A stretch of DNA of 64,000 nt from Hymenolepis diminuta (Eukaryota > Platyhelminthes > Cestoda > Cyclophyllidea > Hymenolepididae). Every line of letters begins with the position of its first letter. The first letter of the stretch is position 1. The DNA lies in NCBI GenBank assembly GCA_900708905.1, contig CAADRB010000047.1, positions 224,225-288,224 of the forward strand, read 5' to 3'. This document shows, piece by piece, positions 51,661 to 62,454 of the stretch. Under the pieces are notes generated by a model. That model saw nothing but the letters and a program-made list of their open reading frames with translations. It did not search any database and was not told the DNA's origin. The position numbers and the translations under genes were made by a program.

Positions 51661-52954
51661 TACGGGGTGGGTAAGGCATTTGAGGTCACCTTACGCACTT
51701 TTAAGTAAACAGAAAATGAAACTGTCAATGGTTGAAACTTGTTGGTGCATGGAGCAAAACAAATAAACAAAATAGTAACCTTGGTCTTATTCTATATATC
51801 CTCCTTCGGTTTCTATCATCGACTTAATTCGAGAGCAAAGGCGACTGACAGCAAGCTTTGATTAGATAAGATGGTCCTCCATTAATTGGACTATTGCTTT
51901 CATCAGAGGGAGAGAGAGGATTTGGTGATTTGGTTATGGGGATAATTATTAACTTCCTTTTTAACCACGCTCCGCTCGGCGCCGCCCCACACGGTGAGGT
52001 CTGGTGAGTTAGGAGGCCATAAGTTTGGCGTGACATAATGATAAAAATTCACCATATCCATCCAATTCTGAGTTTTGAGAGCTTTATGGGATGGAGCCGA
52101 ATCTTGTTGGAAGACATAAGAGATCTTTCACTGGCGACTTAACAGATGTAGTTTGAAGGGTCTCCACATTGGCATCTGTATTTACATTGACTCTAAGACT
52201 CCTGTAGAAAAAATGGCGATGTCATGAAGTGTCCCTCCCTCACTGCTGGAAACTCCGCGCACATGCATTACAGTTGCAACTTCAGTGGGGTTCGTCCGCA
52301 CATAACCACCTATCATTCCTTCCACTGACTTTTTCATCCTGCTGGGAGTTTTTTTGGTAGAAGAAAAAATCAAAAACACTCCTGCTCTTCTGGGTGCCTC
52401 AATTCCCTTAAGAGTGGATTTGCACGCATTAAGTGATTCTCTTAAGTTGTTTTTATCCACATAAACTGATAACCTCGCCTAAGTATGCCGAGATTTGCAT
52501 CCGAGGTGTTTATGAACAACATTCCCTATTGCTTCTTCAGTCACTTGAAGATGTTTGGCAAGATGTCGCGCATTGACTTCCCACGATTTTCGTCCATCAT
52601 GACATGCACTCTTCTCACAAACTCGGGTCTTCTGAGTGATGAGTCAGCAGAGCGTTGGCAATGCCCTTTTCTTTTCTTTTCCTCATGGCAGCCAATTCAT
52701 CTCCATTATTTCCGTTTATTGAGTTCCTTTCCAACTTTGCCAACGGAAGATCTGGCGACTTTTAGAAATCTGCCAATTTCTAAATTCCTGTGCTTCGCTT
52801 TTATAGACCCTATTACGGAGTGTCTTTTCATTTCATTAGTGATATTAATATCTGGCATGAGATCTTCTGATGTAAAAAAGACATCAATTATTATTATCAG
52901 GTTCGTTTAAATTACAAAATCGTAAATGCTCTCAGATACCTTACCTACCCTGTA
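51661..52954 (-). mobile_element. fossil mariner element with terminal inverted repeats and TA duplication
   Basis: The left terminus reads TA then CGGGGTGGGTAAGGCATTTG. The right terminus, read inward, is TA then CAGGGTAGGTAAGGTATCTG. They are imperfect inverted repeats flanked by the TA target typical of Tc1/mariner, and the length of about 1.29 kb is normal for mariner. The interior encodes a broken mariner transposase on the minus strand. Mutations in the termini and the transposase show it is inactive. A solo terminus of the same family lies at 49691. Confidence 0.85.
51830..52872 (-). pseudogene. broken mariner transposase
   Basis: Reading inward from the right end, the frame begins at an ATG near 52859 (MPDINITNEMKRHSVIGSIK), then hits stops and frameshifts. 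Recognisable blocks continue: FVRRVHVMMDEN and GKSMRDI, then LAKHLQVTEEAIGNVVHKHL, then a DPTEV-like patch. The second catalytic aspartate survives in YVFQQDSAPSHKALKTQNW, and the third region survives as WPPNSPDLTVWGG, consistent with a mariner D,D34D triad. The block that should hold the first aspartate (FSDEK-like) is shifted and lost. At least several frameshifts and stops separate these parts. It is a dead copy with no host role evident. Confidence 0.8.
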
Positions 52955-53045
52955 TAGACCTTAATTAATTTAAATATTTACGACTTAAAAGTGCTTAGCT
53001 CTCCCCTTATTATTATCCCTCTACTAACTGAAATGGATTTTGACG

Positions 53046-53160
53046 TCTAGTCGGCATCGCTAATCAAGCCAAACTAGTGTGTGCACCAGTAGCGCAGTGG
53101 TTAACGTGAACGTTCGCAGTGCTAGAGGTCCGGTAATCATTACTCGTCGGTGCGTAACAA
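53046..53160 (+). repeat. tRNA-derived SINE copy, plus orientation
   Basis: The segment has a box A-like GTAGCGCAGTGGTTAACGTG, then CAGTGCTAGAGGTCC, then a box B-like GGTCCGGTAATCATTA. This is the clearest tRNA-like head of the family in the window. The AAACTAGTGTG block just upstream matches the junction seen in the other copies. Confidence 0.6.
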
Positions 53161-53164
53161 TGAC

Positions 53165-53635
53165 ACCGATGGCCAATCACCCTGTTTAATCTTGATCAAC
53201 AAGAGGATGGTGGAATGCGATTTCCTCTTAAAAATTGTTCCAGAATACCTTCCCTTTACCCAAGCGCTATCAGCCTTGAAATTCGCATTCACTGTGAAGT
53301 GTTCCTACATTATATTTGACCTATTATTAGGTGAATAGCCTATTTCCGTCCAGGTTCCTGATTACTGGTGTAAATTAAACGTCTGTACTTGCATTTGATA
53401 TATCTTGATATGCGTGGAAAAGTTCAATAAGGTCTGCAAACACAGATGATGTATTGAAGTTTGGAAGTAAAGTCATTCGCCTCCCTTTCTAATTCGTATC
53501 CTTAACATGAACTTTTACTAATTGGTTTGCGATCAACTAAACTATTTAATATAATAATTTAATTTTGAAATAAACGATATTTTGTTCATATTATGTAAAT
53601 ATAAATCGGGCTTTTTATTCTCATTCATTTGAAAT
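53165..53635 (+). promoter_or_regulatory. upstream region of the tail-anchored gene
   Basis: Noncoding AT-rich DNA. A TATA-like ATATAAATC at about 53600 lies roughly 120 bases before the start codon at 53724 and could be the promoter core. No other gene is supported here. Confidence 0.35.
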
Positions 53636-53723
53636 TCAATTGAAATTTGTTAATAAATCGAAACTTTTGTATTTCAAGATTAGCGGTATATATTTTTTTA
53701 ATTTCACTTTTGTTCAATGCACT

Positions 53724-54296
53724 ATGGGAAGAGGCGATAAGAGAAATCTGAATCCAAAACAACCTCTTTCGAAACGAAAGCATATTAGTAGACGTAAGCA
53801 AAGAGAGAGGTCAAAGCGAGAAAAACTGAGGATCGTGAAGGAGCTGCAAAGGGAAAATGGAAATGTAAATGTGGTGGTTACCAACTCCACTGAGGAAAAT
53901 ATGACCTCTGGTGATGTAGCGCCTTCCACTGAAACGGAGTCTGCAAGTATTCAAACTCCTTCAGGATTTCTCTTTGGATCTAGTGGAAATGAGTATGATG
54001 CAGTCGAAATTTTCCCCGATTATGATATAATTGATCAATCAGAGTTGACTGGTTTTGAAGAGGACGCCCAAATTTCGGTTTCTAGCTCGAGTTCCTTGAA
54101 TGAAACTGTAGTTGCGAAATCCAAAAGTCTTCAGGAAATAAAACCAGATTCTACAAGCCCAGTGGATGTAGAGGAAGAAAATGAGAGGAATGAAAATCCG
54201 ACTCTCTTCATTGTCTTCGGAGCTGCAGCTTTGATTCTTTTTGTTTCTCTACTGCAGCTTAATTATAACAAATTTCTAGAAACAATTATTTTCTAG
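53724..54296 (+). CDS. tail-anchored protein with FAM134/RETREG-like LIR motif
   Basis: A single exon of 190 residues. ATG 53724 has A at -3 and G at +4. The frame is open upstream to 53640, but only via a TTG. Residues 3-44 are strongly basic and probably helical (SKRKHISRRKQRERSKREK), followed by a polar, acidic, disordered-looking stretch. Residues 99-108 read DYDIIDQSEL, nearly the same as the DFELLDQSEL that carries the Atg8/LC3-interacting region of FAM134/RETREG ER-phagy receptors. Here Y100-D-I-I103 is the aromatic-x-x-aliphatic core, flanked by acids and a serine run at 118-124. Residues about 159-178 (TLFIVFGAAALILFVSLLQL) form one membrane span, leaving a 12-residue tail. That is a tail-anchored layout, with the N-terminus in the cytosol. 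There is no reticulon-type double hairpin, unlike FAM134. An AATAAA follows near 54514. Selective-autophagy receptor or adaptor is an inference from the motif plus anchor; membrane identity is unknown. Confidence 0.75.
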   Translation: MGRGDKRNLNPKQPLSKRKHISRRKQRERSKREKLRIVKELQRENGNVNVVVTNSTEENMTSGDVAPSTETESASIQTPSGFLFGSSGNEYDAVEIFPDYDIIDQSELTGFEEDAQISVSSSSSLNETVVAKSKSLQEIKPDSTSPVDVEEENERNENPTLFIVFGAAALILFVSLLQLNYNKFLETIIF

Positions 54297-54511
54297 AGAA
54301 GTGGACAATTTTCGACCCATTTATGCAACTTTGGTTTTTAAAAAAGTATTTCCTGGTTATGATGTGAAGTTCTTTCAATTATTTCTTCCCAGATGAATTT
54401 TAACTCCTACGCTTTAGTGTATTTATTTTGTAAATCGTGAGACTCAGCGAAAATTTGAGCTAGGTTACCTTATACTCCATTCATTATCGGTATATTAACA
54501 TTAGAGAGGGT

Positions 54512-54520
54512 TAAATAAAT
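54512..54520 (+). terminator. poly(A) signal of the tail-anchored gene
   Basis: AATAAA within GGTTAAATAAATG about 220 bases after the stop codon. Confidence 0.45.
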
Positions 54521-54524
54521 GTTA

Positions 54525-56220
54525 ACAGTTTAAAATTTTTTGTTACATATATACTTTATGAAGCGCAGTTTAAATAAGGGTTTATCATAGAAGTCTTGCA
54601 GAGATGAGACAAGATGGAATGGAAGGACATAAAAGGTGGTAGGAATTAACCGTTTTTTTTACAATGACTGATTCAATTTCCGGCAGTGGGGGATTGTGTA
54701 TGAATAGTACAGATTACTACGACTAATGCTCGAGTTTTGTTAACTTAAAACTCCTCCTTCCGGATACAGCAAGCGTTCGAAGAAGAAATTGGCCATGCAA
54801 TCACTCTGCTGAACTTTTGCGTTAACAGATACATAACTAATACTTAATTATTTAAAATTCAAGGTTACTCAACGAAGTGAGGATATTTCCATGATTATAA
54901 CCTTCAGAACTAAATCAAAGCTAGAAAACAATGTCAAAATACAGAAAAGTGATCATAAAACATCACGGAGCTCTAGAGCTTGAAAGCCATGCATCCTGCT
55001 GTCCAACTTGTATGCTCTGTACGCTTTTTAAATAAACGGACAAATTATTACAGCTAAGGTCCTCAATTTGCATTGGTTTACTGTGCACCAAATTAGTCCG
55101 TGCAAATGCTTCTGCAAAGACGAGTGACTCCACAGTACCGACGTCCTTAATGGCTTACAAAATCATCTTTTTTAAGGAGGTAGAAGGAGGATCTGAGTGT
55201 GATTGAACCAAATATCGTATTTTAGGTTCCTTTAATCATTGAATATCAGTGTGTAGAGGAAGCACAATAACGCACTAAAAATAGGATGTAATGGGAAAAT
55301 TTTTGAATGTATTGGTTTTAATACCAAAGTTAACGTAGTTAGGGAGGAATCCTTTGAACTAACTGGTGAAATCAGTATAATCAAGTCTCTTTTGTCAAGC
55401 TATGAAATAATAAGTTGCATTGATCATTTTAGTAATTCTTTATAGATCAGAAAAAATCATAGGGCTGCTTGCCTTCCTAACGGAGTACAACTAACTTTCC
55501 TAAGTTAGAAGACTGAGGACAACAGATGTATTGGATGAAAGCAAGAAATGAGAAAAAAGGGAGAAATGAAAAGAAAGTTTGGAAATTTTAAGGGCAAGGA
55601 TATAAGCATCTCTTTAGGGAGAGTGGAGGCGGGATATTAATAGAGGCCAGAGTAAGTTATCTGAAGTACCATCAGACGGCATAAACAGCGTAGAATTGTG
55701 AATCAACATGTGTCTTGTATAGAAGGCTACAAATTCAGCTTCAGGGGAATTCGAACAAAAACGGCTAAAATGATGCTGTTAATTGTAATACAATGTAGAT
55801 AGAAAAGATGATGAAGACATTTCATTATCAGAGAGAAAAAGGAGCTCAAATAAATGCGACGAGAGTTGGTTGCTGACGGATAAGTTTGACAGATACACAA
55901 CAGTTGCAATAACTACCAGAGCACGTACTTCAATCTGAAATGAGTACTGAAAAATATAATAACTCGAACTCCATAGACCAAATTTCCCCAAAAATCAGCG
56001 CTAACCATCAGCTTTCCTGCTCAGTAAACTGCATACTTCCTTTTTAATTGGAATGATGGTTATTTTTATAATGAGTTCATTGAAAAGCAATCATAAATTG
56101 AAGAAGAGAAGTGAGCAAACAAGGGGCTAACAGAATGTATACACCATATAATAAGTTCGCACTTCAGGGTTTGATCTCTCTTTTTCTGGTTAAGTACATA
56201 TCTGAAATATTCATATCTTA
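54525..56220. other. AT-rich intergenic DNA
   Basis: No gene supported. Minus-strand frames at 55727-55991 overlap one another and have no domain or splice support. Confidence 0.5.
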
Positions 56221-56224
56221 AGTT

Positions 56225-56345
56225 CCAAGAGAAATGGACTTCTTACGTATTCTGAAGATGTTAAAGAAAAAGAGGCTCAAATTGGAACACAAGCTCCAGA
56301 GATTCCATACTTTCAAAAATGGTATATTTTATCTTCCTCTTCATT
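56225..56345 (+). repeat. dispersed repeat family R1, copy 4
   Basis: Contains AATGGACTTCTTACGTATTC, then TGAAGATGTTAAAGA, then AAGCTCCAGAGATT, then TTTCAAAAATGGTATATTTT, in the order of copy 2. Confidence 0.55.
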
Positions 56346-56349
56346 TGGT

Positions 56350-58010
56350 AACCGTAATGTTTAAAGCTATGCATAATCGATCATCATATTTTCCAGAACG
56401 TGCTTAGAAACACTATCTCATCCCCTTGTTAGTTCTTTGCTAAAAGGGTTGCCACACCTACTTTTTCTCTGGGTCTGAATGAGCCACAAAAATCAAGGCG
56501 GTCACTGAGGATACCAACAATATGAAGAATGGCAAAATGAAATCTTCATTTCTCTTTTTTAGCTGCACCTCCTTGAAACAACTTCTGCCCTCTCCTTGGA
56601 ATCGGTCTTATCTCCGCCTAGATTCGATTGTGTTACAGTGGCTTGTTCCAAAGAATCTGGAGCCTTAAGAAAATTGACCAATATTATACAACTATTCGTA
56701 TAATTGACGTGTCCTATCGCAAGACCAGGATCGGTTGAGTAAATACTCAGATCTTTTGAAGAAGCTTTGAGGAAGATACCAAAGATAATTTTGACATTTG
56801 TATTTCTGACATCAAAACCCTCTAAAATGGATTGTTGTTAAGTTGTTGTAGTGGAATCAGGTAAGATTCCTAAATACTCAGGCACTGTTCTTGAGATCGG
56901 TTTTGTAGGATAAAATGTAGAAATTAAAATTTGAAATTTCGATAATTATTAACCTTTGCTTGCGAGAAAGCTTCACGAGTTATACCCAGGTCAGAGTACT
57001 ACGTTCTCAAATCTATAATCAAAATTTTAGTAATATTATCTAAATTGATTTAACATATTCAAAAATTGAAATATTGTCCTATATCGATTTACACTTATGA
57101 ACAGTTCAATTGGTCTTAAATTTCAAATAATTTACTTCCGATGCTATATATAGTTAAATTGCCCAATAAATATTATTAGAGTTCACACCACTACTAACTT
57201 GGCTATTAGAAGAAAAAACGAATTTGAAGTGGTTGAAGAGCCATCCAAAAGAACAGATTGATCGATAAACTCTGGACATTGCGAGCATTAATTCACCCAA
57301 GAAATAGGAGACAATTTCGGAAATTTTGATATTGAAACATCAGATCATAAGGTAGCAGACCTTAATCAAGTACATACCTAAGATCAGATTTCATAACCCT
57401 GATACAGATATCATAATTATTTTATCCTCCTTTCTTAACCCAAATTGAACCGCTTAGCAGTTCTCTGAATTCTGATGCTTTTCCATCATAAAAATAGGTA
57501 TTTACTTAAAGGATTTTGCATCGATTTGAACATATTCTTTCGTGCTGATCCATGAGCCACTTTACACCTGAGAAATTGATCTCGGCGTTTCATCACGTGC
57601 CAATAACTGGGAAATCTTTGAGTTACTTTGAATCATCCTGTATATAATTTCAAAATTACGTTGAGTAGATGATTCAGCCAAACTCAATCTTGTCAATCCC
57701 ATCCCGTCTCTGATCACACGCTCAATTACCAATTCTCCTCCCATGTATTAACACTCACTTGGCTTATCGTACGCACTAATGTCTCACTTCACCCCAGTCC
57801 CGTAGACGTGATTCAGACCTATTATGTAATTATCGTTTAAGTGATCTTGATTATGTCGGGCTACATGCAGTCAGGACGCGTTGTCATGTCTCTGCCTTAG
57901 CCGCTACTATCCGGGGCGCCCTGAGGACATAAAGTCCATAACAGGACATAATACATAATACCGACACAATTCCTGAACATCTCCAAAAAACACGATGGAC
58001 CTAAATAATT
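56350..58010. other. intergenic DNA
   Basis: No gene is supported with confidence. A minus-strand frame at 57562-57744 starts with an ATG and reads plausibly (LSLAESSTQRNFEIIYRMIQ), but it is short, has no domain, and lies downstream of the polyhomeotic poly(A) signal. A lone TGAATCATCCTGTATA at about 57630-57646 resembles one mariner-type terminus; no partner end was found. Confidence 0.4.
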
Positions 58011-58012
58011 GC

Positions 58013-58018
58013 TTTATT
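58013..58018 (-). terminator. poly(A) signal of the polyhomeotic homologue
   Basis: TTTATT on the plus strand gives AATAAA on the minus strand, about 230 bases after the stop codon at 58251-58249. Confidence 0.45.
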
Positions 58019-58248
58019 TCTTGCTGTTTGATATACCGAACATCGAATACGGGAGAAAAAGAAAAGAAATAGACACATAAAAGATTGGAGAGGGAAGCAT
58101 TAGTATATGACAGACCATATCTGTATTATTATGTCATAAACTAAAATACATCAGAAAACCGCGGGAAATAAGAAGAGAGTTTTAAATTAGGATAGATAGA
58201 TAGGGCGAAAAGCTTTTGTACATAGGGAGGAGAAACAGAAGAATCTTT

Positions 58249-61200
58249 TCAACCTGCAGTTGTGTCAGGGTACGAGGCGGAAGAGGAAGTGAGAGTCCTG
58301 ACTCGGTTTGCTAGTTTGAGGGCATGGCCAATTTTCATTGAAAGAGGAGGTGCTATGAAGTTTGATGTTGTTGATGAGAGAAGTATAAGAGCTTCCCCGT
58401 CCACCTCATTTGTCTCAAAAGCGTCGGCGTATGGAGCACACCCAGAGGTACCTCGTACGAACTCCGCCACAGCTCGAGGAGTCCATTTCGGCATGGGACC
58501 CGGAGGAAGAGGGGGTGGGGGAGGCACCGTAGACGTCGACGATTGAGGTGTGGTAACACTTGGAGCCGCAGGGGTTGAGTGGTGGATTGGTTGAGGCGTC
58601 TGTTTAACCGCTATAGGTGTCTGAGAAACGGTTGTGGGTGGAGGAGGAGGAGGAGGAGGAGGAGGAGGAGGAGGAGAAGGAGGAGGAGAAGATATAGTAG
58701 GTTGGGAAGGAGGGGCAGGGGAAGGAGGCGGTGAAGGAGGTTGGAGAGCCGGTTTTGAGGTTGCTTTTTCCCCACTACTTTCATAAACCGGATGAATTGT
58801 CATTTTTAGACTGCCTCCACCCACAGTATTAGCAGTCGTAGAAATCGGTACCGGTTCAGTTGTCGTAGGGGATTTGACGTCCGAAGAAGTTACCGATTTC
58901 GCTCCTGAAACAGGTCAAAATTTAAGTTAACATTATTAGAGTGAACTCGGTCTTATCAAAAATAGTTCAGCAAGCATCAAGTAGCCAATAATTATTATAA
59001 TAAGAAGGGACAACTATAACGAGATTGCACGAAAAACCACTCAGTTTTACCAATTAAACGATAAAACTGAATATCACGGAAAACGATTCACTCGGAAAAA
59101 TATGATTTCAATCCTGAAACTTGATGTCCTGTTTTCATTCTCTTCTTCTCCACTCCACGTTAAGGTAATTTTCCACTTTAAATAAAACGGTTTTCATAAT
59201 AACCATCTAGAAACCGGTGTTTATTAATCTAACGCATAGTGATGATGATGACGTTGATGATAAAAAATCTTTTAAATTACTACTTCGACAGTTTAAAGCC
59301 ATACCTATCATTACATTTCGCATACTCTACCTCTTAATTTAAATAGATGATAGTTTTGGAAATTACCATCAACAGCGATTGGATGTTCCTTATGGCCATT
59401 TTGTGACGGCAGATCAGTAGAAGTAGAAGGAGTGGCAATTACCAAGGAAGACTTTCTACTTTTCTTCTTCACCTCCTCTTCTTCGGATCTTGACGTCTCA
59501 GCATCTAATCGACGGCGTTTTCGACCGGTGTTGGAGGAGTAAACCTTTACACGCGGAGATGTGGTGGCGGTTACACGATCACCACCATTCAGGCCATCAC
59601 CACCACTTAGCCTTTTAATCCGCTGTTGCTGCTGCTTAGGCTCATTTTCCTCTTCCCTCTCATTGTTGTTGACGGCGACGGCGGCAGTGGAAGTCGCACA
59701 AATTGACTCAGTAGACAGAGAAATGGTGCTGGAGGCAGCATCAGTAGCAATATCTTTTCGGAGCTTATTACCTCCGTTGTATTGTTGTAAAAATGACTCC
59801 ACAAATGACGTTGCATTTCGAACCTGAAGAGTAGAAAGGGAACAATATTATTTATTATTCGATAAGAGGATCTCTGTTTCGATTATTAAATCACAACACC
59901 ACAGGGTTCACAACGGTTTAACCGATTCTATCCTTTCAACAAAATCGTTCACCTTAGAGACATTAAATAAATCATTTCTCCCACACTTTTTCTGCATGCC
60001 TGGAATGAGGACGTCAAACAGGAATATTATTAACTAATCAAGAAGTCGATCATTATCTATATCACATTTATATTTAAAGAACCGTACTCTCTAAATAAAG
60101 AGATGAAAAGATGATTTTGTTGAGATACAAGACTTCTCACCCCTTCCTTCTGAGTCTGAGCTACGGTAGTCACGGGCTACTGATGGTAGCTAGACAGTGC
60201 CGTTCAATAGTCATTTCGAAGTAGGAAGAAGATAACTTGGAGTGTTTGCATAAGAAATCAATACGGACTTTCCAATAGATGTCGATCTCCTGACCTCTTA
60301 TCTTGCAGATTGGAGCGTCATTACACTGGCTACATATTAATACTTGTAATAGTTAAGTGGTAAGACATATGGGAGCGACTTGCCGGAAAAGGAAGATTAC
60401 TCTCATAGAGTACGTGACCATCAATGAAGTGCGAGATGATTTTGCGTTGCGGAGCAACCGCTGAAGGAGTTGGCGATCGGGGCTGTGTCGACGCGCTGGG
60501 TGCTGAAGACTGGCGTGGTGTCTTTTTCTTCTTTGATACATGGTGAGCGCTGCTTTTTGAGGCCTGTGAAGTCGAAGGAACCGAGATCTGCTTCATTGTC
60601 GCTTCGACAGCTGCTGACTTCTCTCTCTTCGGCTCCTTTTCCCCCTTCGGCGATTTTTGTACATCTTCTTTCGACCTTTCAGTTTCTGGTTTTTCCTTAG
60701 GTTCATGGGAGGACTCCTTTCCCTCTTCATTTTTGCGTTGTTCTACCATTGTAGTAACCTTTTCTGAATCTGAGAGGGTCATTGGAATTGTAGTTTCGGT
60801 TCCAGAAGCAGAATGATCTGAAATTGACTTTTCATCAGACACGGGATTCTCCTTTGAAACAGATTTCTCAGTTGGAGGTGAAGTCTTCTTTCCCGATGAT
60901 GATGCCAATGATGGTCTCCAGCGACGAGCAGAAATGGACAAATTGGGTGGTGTCGATGTAATTAGTGTTCCGATTGTGCTGCCGTTAACTGCTACTGCTA
61001 CCGATGTCTTGTCACTTGCCTGTGCCTAGTGAGATGACAAGAAAAATGCGATTTGAAAGTTACTTAATGAATATATTATGACAAGGAGACTACTAAGAAA
61101 TCAAATTAATTACAGTCCTCATAAATTTCTTAAATGATGACACTGTCAGAAGTCACCTTGAGTGAACTCGAATGAACATTGTTATATCAAAATCTCTATT

Positions 61201-62341
61201 ACCCTGGTAGTTATTTTGGTTGTTAGAAAATAAAACACTGAACCGGTACGACGGATTATCCTAATCAACCACTATATTCTGGATATCGATGATAATGATT
61301 TCACTCAGGAATCCATCGGAAAAATAAAAATTGAAGTCATGGAACAATAGAACACGAAACCGTGAATTATACTCAAACAGTACAGTGTACAACCCATATC
61401 TAAAAATCATATGAAGTAAGACTTCCAACATCTACATGATCTTCTCCATTTCACCTCGTAATGGACTTGTTTACCGTTCCCTTTATTTAGAAGCTTTCAA
61501 AGATTGAGATTTGGGAGTATTTGCCTTGCCTTGGGTAATAATATAAGTAGTCTCATTGGCACCAACGGAGGAGAAATCAAACAATTAAGAGGCGTTTGCT
61601 TAAGTTCTCTATTCCTTCCTATTTTAAGTGATTAAAACGTAAATTTTACAAACTGTTTAATTTGTGATTATGAAGGCTTTATAAACATGAGCGATTCATA
61701 CTTTGCACTCTCTACTATCAAATTAACTTAAATCGCTCTATTGTGAAATACCTGACTGCAAACGCACAACCTTCTTTAAATTTTAGTATAATTTCAGATT
61801 TGGCAACCTTCAAAGGTAACTCACCTGATCTCTTCGACATACAATATATTGAAGATTTGAATAATACATGAAAAGAAACAGAGCACTGCTTCACAAAAGA
61901 AAGTCTAGATATTTCATAGCCGCAATCGCTTTCCAATCTTCCAATAAATAAAACATTGATAAATATTCCCTTGTCTGAATTGTACCTCTAAATGTTTAAT
62001 CGATTTTTTCCATAAAATGGTGAAGAAATTACCGTTGACATTGAGATCGGAGTAGAGGTAGGACGAGGAGGATCAGGCGGCCGAGGATTGGAAGCTGTCG
62101 AAGTGGGCTGGTTTGAAGGGGTCGAAGGAGTTGTCAATGTTATCGTGGTGACTGCAGTCGCATTTGTAGGAATAGAGGTAGTGGTGTTAGGGAGTGAGAA
62201 GGTCAGCGGTTCTCCTACACCTGATATCGATACCGATGGCTGCTGACATGAGAAGATGGGCTGGAGGGGTGGCATCATACCCTGAGTACCCGTCACCGAT
62301 GCCATCCAAGAGTTCATGTCGGGAATGAAGACTCCCGTCAT
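58249..62341 (-). CDS. ph: polyhomeotic (PHC) homologue, 3' part, at least five exons
   Basis: Polycomb-group PRC1 subunit by homology. Exons on the minus strand: 62341-62033, 61025-60344, 59999-59953 (47 bases), 59823-59367 and 58904-58249. All four introns have GT and AG ends and the joins are in phase, giving 716 residues in the window. The first exon starts at an acceptor (TTTCCAG), so the 5' part is missing. Residues about 298-317 (ISHFIDGHVLYESNLPFP) match the HD1 motif, known to precede the FCS finger. Residues 332-350 (MQKKCGRNDLFNVSKVRNA) sit where the FCS zinc finger belongs but keep only one cysteine. An NLS-like GRKRRRLD lies in the fourth exon. A run of about 13 prolines is at about 576-588. 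The SAM domain is at about 638-702 (W640, F647, GC at 653-654, NEVDGEALILL), the polymerising module of this family. The gene likely acts in chromatin silencing. The 47-base exon and the donor at 60343 are inferred from phase. Confidence 0.85.
58640..58690 (-). repeat. GGA/CCT triplet repeat encoding a proline run
   Basis: Reiterated GGA on the plus strand (CCT-like codons on the coding strand) encodes the uninterrupted proline run of the last exon. Such purity suggests replication slippage and possible length polymorphism. Proline runs are common linkers or profilin/SH3 ligands; no specific role can be read here. Confidence 0.7.
61380..61430 (+). repeat. short fragment of repeat family R2 in an intron
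   Basis: The fragment AGTGTACAACCCATATC, then AAAAATCATATGAAG matches 35530-35565 (TTGTACAACCCAAATCC, then AAAAATCAGATGAAG). It lies in the intron between 61026 and 62032 of the polyhomeotic homologue. Confidence 0.45.
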
Positions 62342-62454
62342 CTGGAAAGACCAAAAGAGGATTTGTACGAAAATTGCATTGCTGTAGTACCCTTAATATT
62401 TATCAATTTTCCGATAAATAATTATCAAGCCCCATTAAGAAGGCATTTTCCAAC

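Noticed and set aside
52485..52910. 141-codon plus-strand frame
   Set aside because: It is the antisense shadow of the mariner transposase remnant.
53085..53150. Functional tRNA gene
   Set aside because: Box A and box B-like sequence is present, but no cloverleaf acceptor pairing is visible and related copies are dispersed, which fits a SINE.
53990..54015. FFAT-like EYDAVE in the tail-anchored protein (VAP binding)
   Set aside because: The second core position is E instead of an aromatic residue and the upstream acidic tract is missing, so the match is weak.
57562..57744. Minus-strand 60-codon frame downstream of the polyhomeotic homologue
   Set aside because: Lies beyond the likely poly(A) signal and has no recognised domain. 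Possible but unsupported.
58262..58546. Plus-strand frame over the SAM exon
   Set aside because: Antisense shadow of the polyhomeotic last exon; GC-rich proline codons keep the opposite strand open.
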